NCBI GenBank assembly: GCA_045653805.1
Contig: JAZOMF010000079.1
Location: 5,601-69,600, forward strand
Direction: 5' to 3'
DNA: 64,000 bases
DNA from: SVTX01 sp045653805
GTDB taxonomy: Bacteria; Bacillota; Clostridia; Oscillospirales; CAG-272
Positions 16,605-24,036 of this stretch are shown here, one piece after another. Made by a program: the position numbers and the translations under genes. A model generated the notes under the pieces. That model was not told where the DNA came from. It was given only the letters and a program-made list of their open reading frames with translations, and ran no database searches. How positions within the stretch are numbered: the stretch's first letter is position 1; every line of letters begins with the position of its first letter.

Positions 16605-17713
16605 TGAAGCTTGATTTTTTAAAGGAATTTGAATTTTTTGCAGGAGTTCCCGATTCACTTCTCAAGCCTCTTTGCAATTACCTTATGGCGACCTACGGCA
16701 TTTCAAGTAAGCACGTGATTGCCGCTAATGAGGGTAACGCCGTGGGACTTGCGGCGGGCTACCACTTGGCAACGGGAAAGGTGCCGGTGGTCTATATGCA
16801 GAACAGTGGACTGGGAAATATTATTAACCCCGTGGCGTCACTTATGAACGATAAGGTTTACGGCATCCCCTGCCTCTTTATCGTAGGCTGGCGAGGTGAG
16901 CCGGGCGTTCACGATGAGCCCCAGCATATCTATCAAGGCGAGGTTACAGTCCGTCTCCTTGAGGACATGGATATTGCTACCTTTGTAGTAAGCAAGAGCA
17001 CTACCGCCAAGGAGCTTGAAGAGAAGATGACGGAGTTCCGCGCTCTTTGGGCAATCGGAAAGCAGACCGCCTTGGTTATCCGCAAGGGCGCCCTTGAATT
17101 TGACGGAAAGGTCAAGTATTCAAACGAAAACAGCATGGTGCGCGAGGAGATAATCGAGCATATCGCCTCGGCAAGTGAGGGTGACGTAGTAGTATCCACC
17201 ACTGGCAAAGCCTCGAGAGAGCTTTTCGAGATTCGAGAGCGAAGAGGTCAGGCACACGGTTCTGATTTCCTAACGGTTGGCTCTATGGGTCATTCCTCGT
17301 CGATTGCCCTTGCAATCGCCAATGAAAAGCCCGACCGCAAGATCTGGATAATCGACGGAGACGGAGCGCTGCTTATGCACATGGGCTCTATGGCGCTTCT
17401 TGGAGCCAACGCTCCCAAAAACGTGGTTCACATCGTTATAAATAATGGAGCACACGAGACGGTTGGCGGACTTCCCACTGTGGCAGAGAAGATCGACCTT
17501 ATGAAGATAGCAGAAGGATGTGGATATCCCTCGTTTGAGAGTGTGGATAGCTTTGATGCGCTGGATAACGCGCTGGATAGAGCAAAGGTATCGGATCAAC
17601 TCTCGTTTATTGAGGTCAAATGCTCCATCGGAGCGAGAGACGACCTCGGCAGACCCACGACCACAGCAAAAGAAAACAAAGAGAACTTTATGAAGTATCT
17701 GGAGGATAAATAA
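16604..17713 (+). CDS. aepY: Phosphonopyruvate decarboxylase (thiamine-diphosphate enzyme)
   Basis: A 369-residue ThDP enzyme of the phosphonopyruvate/sulfopyruvate decarboxylase type. The N-terminal half starts FFAGVPDSLLKPLC and has AANEGNAVGLAAGYHLATG, whose glutamate activates ThDP. The C-terminal half has the metal-binding IIDGDGALLMHMGSM and INNGAHETVGG. The reaction, phosphonopyruvate to phosphonoacetaldehyde plus CO2, pulls the unfavourable PEP mutase step forward. Substrate choice over sulfopyruvate rests on lying in one operon with PEP mutase. TAATG overlap couples it to the dehydrogenase gene. Cytoplasmic. Confidence 0.9.
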   Translation: MKLDFLKEFEFFAGVPDSLLKPLCNYLMATYGISSKHVIAANEGNAVGLAAGYHLATGKVPVVYMQNSGLGNIINPVASLMNDKVYGIPCLFIVGWRGEPGVHDEPQHIYQGEVTVRLLEDMDIATFVVSKSTTAKELEEKMTEFRALWAIGKQTALVIRKGALEFDGKVKYSNENSMVREEIIEHIASASEGDVVVSTTGKASRELFEIRERRGQAHGSDFLTVGSMGHSSSIALAIANEKPDRKIWIIDGDGALLMHMGSMALLGANAPKNVVHIVINNGAHETVGGLPTVAEKIDLMKIAEGCGYPSFESVDSFDALDNALDRAKVSDQLSFIEVKCSIGARDDLGRPTTTAKENKENFMKYLEDK

Positions 17714-17714
17714 A

Positions 17715-18767
17715 ATGGGACTTTTTACAGGTAAAACACTTTTGATCACAGGTGGTACAGGCTCTTTCGGTAATGCCGTACTCAACCGTTTTCTTGACAC
17801 CGATATCGGTGAGATCAGAATTTTCTCCCGCGACGAAAAGAAGCAGGACGATATGCGTCACTATTTTCAGGTAACAAAGCCCGAGGTAGCAGAGAAGATC
17901 AAGTTCTACATTGGTGATGTGCGCGACATCGCAAGCGTGCGCAACGCTATGCACGGAGTTGACTACATATTCCACGCGGCGGCATTGAAGCAGGTGCCCT
18001 CTTGCGAGTTTTTCCCCATTGAGGCGGTAAAGACCAACGTGCTTGGTACTGAAAACGTGCTTACTGCGGCAATCGATGCAGGCGTTAAGAACATCGTTTG
18101 TCTTTCCACCGACAAGGCGGCTTACCCCGTAAACGCTATGGGAACAAGTAAGGCGATGATGGAGAAGGTAATCGTGGCGAAGTCCAGAACAGTCAGCCCC
18201 GAGAAGACCAAGATCTGCTGCACCCGTTACGGCAACGTAATGTGCTCTCGCGGCTCTGTAATTCCGCTTTGGATAGACCAGATAAGAGCAGGTAACCCCA
18301 TAACCGTTACCGACCCCACAATGACCAGATTTATTATGTCGCTTGACGAGGCGGTGGATCTCGTTCTCTTTGCATTTGAGCATGGTGAGAGCGGTGACAT
18401 TCTTGTACAGAAAGCGCCTGCTTGTACCATCAAGACACAGGCAGAGGCGGTTTGCGAGCTTTTCGGCGGCGACAAAAACGCTATCAAGGTTATCGGTATC
18501 CGTCACGGTGAGAAGATGTATGAAACTCTCCTTACCAACGAGGAGTGCGCGAATGCTATCGACCTCGGCAACTTCTACCGTGTGCCCTGCGACAAGCGTG
18601 GACTTAATTACGATAAGTACTTCAATAAGGGCGATACCGAGAGAAATACCCTCACCGAGTTCAATTCTCACAATACCCAGCTTCTTAACGTGGAAGAGAC
18701 CAAGGCGAAGATCGCTTCTCTCGCGTATATTCAGGAAGAGTTGGCGAAATTTGTGGGCAAAAAATGA
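17715..18767 (+). CDS. UDP-GlcNAc 4,6-dehydratase/5-epimerase, CapE-type
   Basis: A 350-residue extended short-chain dehydrogenase. The Rossmann loop LLITGGTGSFGNAVLNRFL is at residues 9-27. The catalytic site has LSTDKAAYPVNAMGTSK, with methionine in place of the usual tyrosine of Y-x-x-x-K, as is typical of inverting dehydratases such as FlaA1 and CapE. The product pool feeds UDP-L-FucNAc synthesis together with the reductase at 19436 and the 2-epimerase at 21583; the three are the CapE, CapF, CapG (FnlA, B, C) set. It starts one base after the decarboxylase stop and overlaps the acetyltransferase by four bases. Its codon use is clearly more G+C-rich than the next gene. Confidence 0.87.
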   Translation: MGLFTGKTLLITGGTGSFGNAVLNRFLDTDIGEIRIFSRDEKKQDDMRHYFQVTKPEVAEKIKFYIGDVRDIASVRNAMHGVDYIFHAAALKQVPSCEFFPIEAVKTNVLGTENVLTAAIDAGVKNIVCLSTDKAAYPVNAMGTSKAMMEKVIVAKSRTVSPEKTKICCTRYGNVMCSRGSVIPLWIDQIRAGNPITVTDPTMTRFIMSLDEAVDLVLFAFEHGESGDILVQKAPACTIKTQAEAVCELFGGDKNAIKVIGIRHGEKMYETLLTNEECANAIDLGNFYRVPCDKRGLNYDKYFNKGDTERNTLTEFNSHNTQLLNVEETKAKIASLAYIQEELAKFVGKK

Positions 18768-19417
18768 AACGTTTTTTAAAAAAAATAATTAGAAAATACT
18801 ATCGTTTGTTTAATTATTTGCCTTTCAATAACAAATACAGATTGAGAGGAAATAAGATCAAAAACTATGGTAAATCTCTCTATAAGTGTAAGTTTTTGTG
18901 TGCCGGAAAAGGTAATACTATAATTTTACACGACGACGGGATGATAAGAAATACCACTTTTTGTATAAAGGGAAACAATAATACCATCGAAATAGGCAAA
19001 AACTCCTATATAGTTAACGGAGATTTGTATATTGAGGATGATGGCAACATTATCAGTATCGGAGATCAGACACGATTGTGTGGAAAGATACATTTAGCAT
19101 GCACCGAGTCTAAACGTATAAAAATAGGTAATGACTGCCTTTTTTCGTCGGAAATAGTGTTTAGAACAGGGGATTCGCATTCACTGTTGGATATGGATGG
19201 CAATCGTATTAACCCTGCCGCAGACATTGTTATTGATGATCATGTATGGATCGGTTACAGGGTGTTGGTGAACAAAGGCGTACATATCGCTTCAAATAAT
19301 ATGGTGGGAACTGGGTCAGTGGTTACAAAAAGATTTGATGATAGTAACACAGTGATTGCTGGTGTTCCTGCAAAAGTGATTAAAAATGGTACCGATTGGT
19401 GTATTGAAAGAAAATAA
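18764..19417 (+). CDS. Left-handed beta-helix (hexapeptide) acyltransferase
   Basis: A 217-residue protein. After a basic N-terminus (KRFLKKIIRKYYR) it consists of imperfect hexapeptide-type repeats with I/V at turns (NTIEIGKNSYIVNGDLYIED, DGNIISIGDQTRLCGKIHLA) and ends with the usual trimeric acetyltransferase tail VWIGYRVLVNKGVHIASNNM and VIAGVPAKVIK. A histidine in TGDSHSLLD is a candidate catalytic base. It should O- or N-acetylate a sugar of the repeat unit with acetyl-CoA. It splits capE from capF and is strikingly A+T-rich against both, so it looks inserted into the FucNAc gene set. The ATGA overlap with capE suggests coupled translation. Confidence 0.85.
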   Translation: MKRFLKKIIRKYYRLFNYLPFNNKYRLRGNKIKNYGKSLYKCKFLCAGKGNTIILHDDGMIRNTTFCIKGNNNTIEIGKNSYIVNGDLYIEDDGNIISIGDQTRLCGKIHLACTESKRIKIGNDCLFSSEIVFRTGDSHSLLDMDGNRINPAADIVIDDHVWIGYRVLVNKGVHIASNNMVGTGSVVTKRFDDSNTVIAGVPAKVIKNGTDWCIERK

Positions 19418-19435
19418 ACGGGTGAGTACGAATAT

Positions 19436-20632
19436 ATGAAAATACTTATAACCGGAGCTTACGGCTTCGTTGGAAAAAACCTCACCGAGGTATTGAAAAA
19501 CATTAAAGACGGCAAGGACAGACGCTTTCCCTCTCTCTCTATCGACGAGCTTTATCTCTACGATATAGACACCGACGAAAGCGTGCTGGAGGAGGCTTGC
19601 CGGCAGGCTGACTTCGTTTTCAACCTTGCAGGCGTCAACCGCCCACAAAACCCCGAGGAGTTTATGCAGGGTAACTTCGGATTTGCCTCAAAGCTTTTGG
19701 AAACGCTGAAAAAATACGGCAACAAATGCCCCGTGATGATCTCGTCGTCTATTCAGGCTACCTGTATCGGTCGCTATGATAGTGATTACGGCAGAAGCAA
19801 AAAGGCAGGCGAGGAGCTGATCTTTGCCTATGGTGAAGAGAGCGGCGCCAAGGTGCTGGTCTACCGCTTCCCAAATCTCTTCGGTAAGTGGTGCAGACCT
19901 AATTATAACAGCGCGGTGGCAACCTTCTGCAACAATATTGCAAACGACCTGCCCATCACGGTAAATGATCCCTCGGTCTGCCTTGAATTGCTCTATATCG
20001 ACGATCTTGTGGACGAAATGATCGCCGCGCTCGAAAAAAGAGAGCATCGTTGCACCTTTGACGGTATCGAAACCGTGCTTTGCGAGGACGGTCGCTATTG
20101 CGCTGCTCCCGTGACACATAAGGTCACTCTTGGCGAAATAGTTTCGCTTCTTGAATCCTTCCGTGATCAGCCAAAGACTCTCGTTATGCCCGAAATTCCC
20201 GAAAATAGCTTTGCAAAGAAGCTTTATAGCACCTATTTGTCTTATCTCCCAAAGGAAAAGGTCTCTTTCCCCTTGAAGATGAACGTGGATGCAAGAGGCA
20301 GCTTCACCGAACTGCTGAAAACCGAAAAATGCGGTCAGTTCTCGGTAAATATCTCAAAGCCTGGTATTACCAAGGGTCAGCATTGGCATAACACGAAGTG
20401 GGAATTCTTTATAGTTGTAAGCGGCAAGGGGCTTATTCAGATGCGCAAGATCGGCTCTGACGAGGTGCTGAATTTTGAGGTTTCGGGGGAGAAGATCGAG
20501 GCTATACATATGCTCCCCGGTTATACACACAACATAATCAATCTCTCGGACAGCGAGGATCTCGTAACCCTTATGTGGGCAAACGAGCAGTTTGATCCCA
20601 CAAGCCCCGATACTTTTTTTGAGACAGTTTAA
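19436..20632 (+). CDS. Bifunctional epimerase/reductase with C-terminal cupin, CapF-type
   Basis: A 398-residue protein in two parts. Residues 1 to about 245 are a short-chain-dehydrogenase domain: ITGAYGFVGKNLTEVL loop, then NLAGVNRP, and YGRSKKAGEEL giving Y-x-x-x-K. Residues about 275-398 are a cupin with the metal-binding GQHWHNTKWEFFIVVSGKG and the later histidine in MLPGYTHNI. CapF/FnlB epimerises and reduces the keto-sugar made by CapE to UDP-6-deoxy-L-talosamine derivative; the cupin domain carries the zinc-dependent epimerase step. Length and domain order match the family. It is followed by a glycosyltransferase-like gene and then by the CapG-type epimerase that finishes UDP-L-FucNAc. 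Confidence 0.88.
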   Translation: MKILITGAYGFVGKNLTEVLKNIKDGKDRRFPSLSIDELYLYDIDTDESVLEEACRQADFVFNLAGVNRPQNPEEFMQGNFGFASKLLETLKKYGNKCPVMISSSIQATCIGRYDSDYGRSKKAGEELIFAYGEESGAKVLVYRFPNLFGKWCRPNYNSAVATFCNNIANDLPITVNDPSVCLELLYIDDLVDEMIAALEKREHRCTFDGIETVLCEDGRYCAAPVTHKVTLGEIVSLLESFRDQPKTLVMPEIPENSFAKKLYSTYLSYLPKEKVSFPLKMNVDARGSFTELLKTEKCGQFSVNISKPGITKGQHWHNTKWEFFIVVSGKGLIQMRKIGSDEVLNFEVSGEKIEAIHMLPGYTHNIINLSDSEDLVTLMWANEQFDPTSPDTFFETV

Positions 20633-20653
20633 CTTGAAAGAGAAGGTTTATTT

Positions 20654-21586
20654 ATGACTATTGAAGGTAAAAGAAAGCTGATATTTATTCCATACGCTGA
20701 AATTGTTAATGCAGAATCCGGAGTTAATATTTCTGCCAAGTCAGCCCGAAAGGAAATATATTTGAAAAATTGCTGTGTTTCTCTTGTTTCAGCTAAAGCT
20801 TATAATGATTGTGATGTGGCCTTGGTTACCAATATTGACGTGCCGGAACAATACAAAAAAGTGTTAGAGGCTAATGGGGTACTTATTTTAAAATGTGAAT
20901 TCGATCAATTTTTGTTTGGCTTGAATTACAAGTGGAATTTGGCATTCTATAAGTTGTGTGCATTGTATCACATCTCTCGAGAGTATGAATATGATTTTTA
21001 TTCATATCTTGATGCCGACGTATATGTTAAAGCTTCATTTAACGATATATGGGATGAATGTAGTAATAATATTTTATTATATGATATATGTCACGGACTC
21101 CAAGTGAGAGATTATCGAATTTTTTTGGATGAAGTGAGAGCATTTAATGGATACAGTTTAATTACTCACTTTGGGGGAGAATTTTTTGCGGCAAATAGAG
21201 AACAAGCTCTTGCGTTTTCTGATAGATGCCTTGAGATACATAAGGAAATGATACAAAAAGATTTCCTTACTACAAAGGGCGATGAGTTTATTTTATCTAT
21301 TGCCGCGTATGACATGAAGCAACAAGTAAAGAATGCGGGAGCATATATATATAGATATTGGACTGATATTAATTTCAGACTGGTTTCTACTAACTACATG
21401 TATAATCCTGTTGCTATACTCCATGTTCCCAATGAAAAAGAAAAGGGATTGTTGGAAATCTATGATAAATACATCAGAATTAATAAGATTCCAGAGACAG
21501 AGAAAGTGTATAATATGTTGAGAATCAAAAGGCAGCCAATGGTAGATGTATTTAAAAAGAAAATTAGAGGAATGATGAAAAAATGA
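20654..21586 (+). CDS. Glycosyltransferase-like protein with DxD motif, family not recognised
   Basis: A 310-residue protein with no signal peptide or clear membrane segment. The centre reads YSYLDADVYVKASFNDIWD, where DADV at 120-123 is a DxD-type metal/nucleotide-sugar motif. It is followed by THFGGEFFAANREQAL, as in GT-A-fold enzymes that recognise the acceptor with a GGxF-like strand, and by a stretch TKGDEFILSIAAYDM with an acid pair that could be catalytic. The layout recalls GT6/GT8-like transferases, but no family signature is certain. The gene is very A+T-rich, lies between capF-like and capG-like genes that are not, and overlaps the latter by four bases, so it looks like a recent arrival in the operon. 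Confidence 0.6.
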   Translation: MTIEGKRKLIFIPYAEIVNAESGVNISAKSARKEIYLKNCCVSLVSAKAYNDCDVALVTNIDVPEQYKKVLEANGVLILKCEFDQFLFGLNYKWNLAFYKLCALYHISREYEYDFYSYLDADVYVKASFNDIWDECSNNILLYDICHGLQVRDYRIFLDEVRAFNGYSLITHFGGEFFAANREQALAFSDRCLEIHKEMIQKDFLTTKGDEFILSIAAYDMKQQVKNAGAYIYRYWTDINFRLVSTNYMYNPVAILHVPNEKEKGLLEIYDKYIRINKIPETEKVYNMLRIKRQPMVDVFKKKIRGMMKK

Positions 21587-22770
21587 TGAACATAAAACTT
21601 GATTACAGCGACGTTTCTTTCAAGAACGACGGCAGACTTAAGCTGCTTATCATCGTAGGCACACGCCCCGAGATCATTCGTCTTGCGGCGGTAATAAACA
21701 AGTGCCGTAAATATTTTGACTGCGTTTTAGCCCACACGGGTCAGAACTACGATTATAACCTCAACGGCGTTTTCTTCAAGGACTTAAAGCTTGAAGCTCC
21801 CGAGGTCTATATGGATGCGGTTGGCGACGATCTTGGCGCAACCGTGGGCAATATCATCAACTGCTCCTATAAGCTGATGAATGCAATTAAACCCGATGCG
21901 CTCCTCATTCTCGGAGACACCAACTCTTGTCTTTCCGCGATCGCGGCAAAGAGATTGCATATTCCGATCTTCCACATGGAAGCAGGAAACCGTTGCAAGG
22001 ACGAGTGCTTGCCCGAGGAAACCAACCGCCGCATAGTTGACATCATTTCCGACGTCAATCTGGCGTACAGTGAGCAGGCGAGAACATACCTCCACGATTG
22101 CGGTCTCCCAAAGGAGAGAACCTACGTTACAGGCTCGCCCATGGCAGAGGTTCTTCACGAAAATCTTGATGAGATCAGAGCCAGCGACGTTCACGCTCGG
22201 TTAGGTCTCGAAAAGAAGAAATACATCCTTCTTTCGGCACACAGAGAAGAGAACATCGACACCGAGAAGAACTTTTTGTCGCTCTTCACCGCTATAAATA
22301 AGATGGCAGAGAAGTACGATATGCCCGTGCTTTACTCCTGCCACCCCAGAAGCAAAAAGAGACTTGAAGCAAGCGGCTTCCAGCTTGACAAGAGAGTTAT
22401 TTGCAACCAGCCTCTCGGATTCCACGATTATAACTGCTTGCAGATGAACGCATTTGCGGTAGTTTCGGATAGCGGCACACTTCCCGAGGAAAGCTCCTTC
22501 TTCACAAGTGTGGGCAATCCTTTCCCCGCGGTCTGCATTCGAACCTCTACTGAGAGACCCGAGGCGCTTGACAAGGCTTGCTTTATTCTTGCGGGAATTG
22601 ACGAAAATTCACTTCTTCAGGCGGTAGAAACCGCGGTTTCAATGACCGAGGCAGGCGACTACGGTATCCCCGTGCCTACCTATACCGACGAGATAGTTTC
22701 CACCAAGGTAGTTAAGATCATCCAGTCTTACACCGGCGTGGTAAATAAAATGGTTTGGAGAAAATTCTGA
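21583..22770 (+). CDS. Non-hydrolysing UDP-N-acetylglucosamine 2-epimerase family, CapG-type
   Basis: A 395-residue enzyme of the WecB/CapG type. Recognised features are IIVGTRPEIIRLAAVI, LAHTGQNYDYNLN, LILGDTNSCLSA, FHMEAGNRCKDECLPEETNR, LSAHREENID and SDSGTLPEESSF, covering the full family length. CapG/FnlC catalyses the last step of UDP-L-FucNAc synthesis by 2-epimerisation; that specific role is inferred from the CapE and CapF homologues in the operon, while a WecB-like UDP-ManNAc role would be the alternative. Two adjacent ATG codons (21583, 21586) could start it; the first overlaps the upstream stop as ATGA. Confidence 0.87.
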   Translation: MMNIKLDYSDVSFKNDGRLKLLIIVGTRPEIIRLAAVINKCRKYFDCVLAHTGQNYDYNLNGVFFKDLKLEAPEVYMDAVGDDLGATVGNIINCSYKLMNAIKPDALLILGDTNSCLSAIAAKRLHIPIFHMEAGNRCKDECLPEETNRRIVDIISDVNLAYSEQARTYLHDCGLPKERTYVTGSPMAEVLHENLDEIRASDVHARLGLEKKKYILLSAHREENIDTEKNFLSLFTAINKMAEKYDMPVLYSCHPRSKKRLEASGFQLDKRVICNQPLGFHDYNCLQMNAFAVVSDSGTLPEESSFFTSVGNPFPAVCIRTSTERPEALDKACFILAGIDENSLLQAVETAVSMTEAGDYGIPVPTYTDEIVSTKVVKIIQSYTGVVNKMVWRKF

Positions 22771-22790
22771 TTTTTAAGAAAGGAGCGCAA

Positions 22791-23960
22791 ATGAACGAAT
22801 TAAATAATAAGCTGTTTGCTCTTTTGCGCTCGGTGCTTGGCGGAGAGGAGCTGAATAAGAGTTTGTTTGAGGACTTAAACGAGGAAACTCTTGCAGAGCT
22901 TTATAAAATATCAAAAAAGCACGATATGGCGCACATTGTAGGTGAGGCTCTTGACTGCGCGGGTCTACTTGGTGATGGCGATATCTCGCGCAAGCTTGCT
23001 AAGCAGCAGTTGGTGGCTATCTATCGCTACGAAAACATACAGTATGAGATCGACAGCATCTGCGCTGCCTTTGATAAGGCAAATATCGCATATATCCCCC
23101 TCAAAGGTGCGGTCATCCGCGCGCTTTATCCCGAGCCGTGGATGAGAACAAGTTGCGACATTGATATTCTTGTGCACGAGAATGACCTTGACACGGCGGT
23201 GGATACGCTGAAAAACGACCTTGTTTACAAATCCGAAAAAACACGTGATTATCACGATATATCCCTTTATTCCGAAAGTGGAGTGCATCTCGAATTGCAT
23301 TTTAGTATAAAGGAAAATATCTCAGATCTTGACCGCGTGCTCAGCCGTGTTTGGGAGTATGCTACCCACTCTGGGCAGGGTTACAGATATGACCTTTTCA
23401 AGGAATTTTTCATCTATCACGCTGTCGCCCACGATTCCTATCATTTTGCAAATGGCGGTTGCGGTATAAGAGCCATAGTTGACCTTTGGTATCTTACGAA
23501 AGACGGAAATTTTGACGATGATTTAGTCCTCTCGCTCTGCCGAGAAAGTGGTATAGAGCGATTCTACTTGGCTATTTTGGAGCTTTCGCAGGTTTGGTTT
23601 GGCAAGCGTGCACATAGTGAGCTCAGCCGCAGAATGGAGAATTACATTCTGTCGGGAGGAGCTTACGGTGAAACAGAAACGGGAATTGCGATGAAGCAGG
23701 ATGCAAGAGGCGGAAAAGTCGGCTATATTCTTTCTAAAATTTTTGTTTCATACGAGCATTTGAGGGGGCAATATCCATCCTTGAAATGCCGCGCTATGAT
23801 ACCCGTATATCAGGTGCGCCGTTGGATAGATTCTATTGCCAAGGGTAGACTGGCGCGATCGGCAAAAAGTCTTAAAACCAATGCTAAAGTTGATAAAAGC
23901 AACTTTGGAGAGGCAATCAATCTTCTTTCCGAGCTTGGCCTTAAGAATCATTTGAAATAA
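22791..23960 (+). CDS. Nucleotidyltransferase-fold family protein (NTP_transf_5 type)
   Basis: A 389-residue protein. The centre holds IPLKGAVIRALYPEPWMRTS followed by CDIDILV, the conserved K-G and D-x-D pattern of the NTP_transf_5 family, a nucleotidyltransferase-like fold often found at the end of polysaccharide loci. Further on is a histidine-rich LHFSIKENISD and YHAVAHDSYHF. Its biochemical role is not established; transfer of a nucleotide or phosphate-linked group to the glycan is only a guess. ATG at 22791 is chosen because AAGAAAGGAG lies directly ahead; a TTG at 22755 in the same frame has no such site. It is the last gene of the glycan operon and is followed by a strong terminator. 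Confidence 0.75.
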   Translation: MNELNNKLFALLRSVLGGEELNKSLFEDLNEETLAELYKISKKHDMAHIVGEALDCAGLLGDGDISRKLAKQQLVAIYRYENIQYEIDSICAAFDKANIAYIPLKGAVIRALYPEPWMRTSCDIDILVHENDLDTAVDTLKNDLVYKSEKTRDYHDISLYSESGVHLELHFSIKENISDLDRVLSRVWEYATHSGQGYRYDLFKEFFIYHAVAHDSYHFANGGCGIRAIVDLWYLTKDGNFDDDLVLSLCRESGIERFYLAILELSQVWFGKRAHSELSRRMENYILSGGAYGETETGIAMKQDARGGKVGYILSKIFVSYEHLRGQYPSLKCRAMIPVYQVRRWIDSIAKGRLARSAKSLKTNAKVDKSNFGEAINLLSELGLKNHLK

Positions 23961-23982
23961 GTGCGGAGAGATTTTCTCCGAT

Positions 23983-24020
23983 AAAAAAGTACCGCAGACT
24001 TTTGTCTGCGGTGCTTTTTT
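23983..24020. terminator. Bidirectional intrinsic terminator between the glycan operon and the NCS2 gene
   Basis: A perfect nine-base stem (ACCGCAGAC 23991-23999, GTCTGCGGT 24004-24012) with a TTTT loop, an A-run on the left (23983-23988) and a T-run on the right (24015-24020). It can stop the plus-strand operon and the converging minus-strand permease gene. Confidence 0.9.
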
Positions 24021-24036
24021 ATGTTTGATCGATAAA

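Noticed and set aside
13449..17713. 2-Aminoethylphosphonate as pathway product
   Set aside because: No aminotransferase is in the operon as far as visible, whereas an alcohol dehydrogenase of the right kind is.
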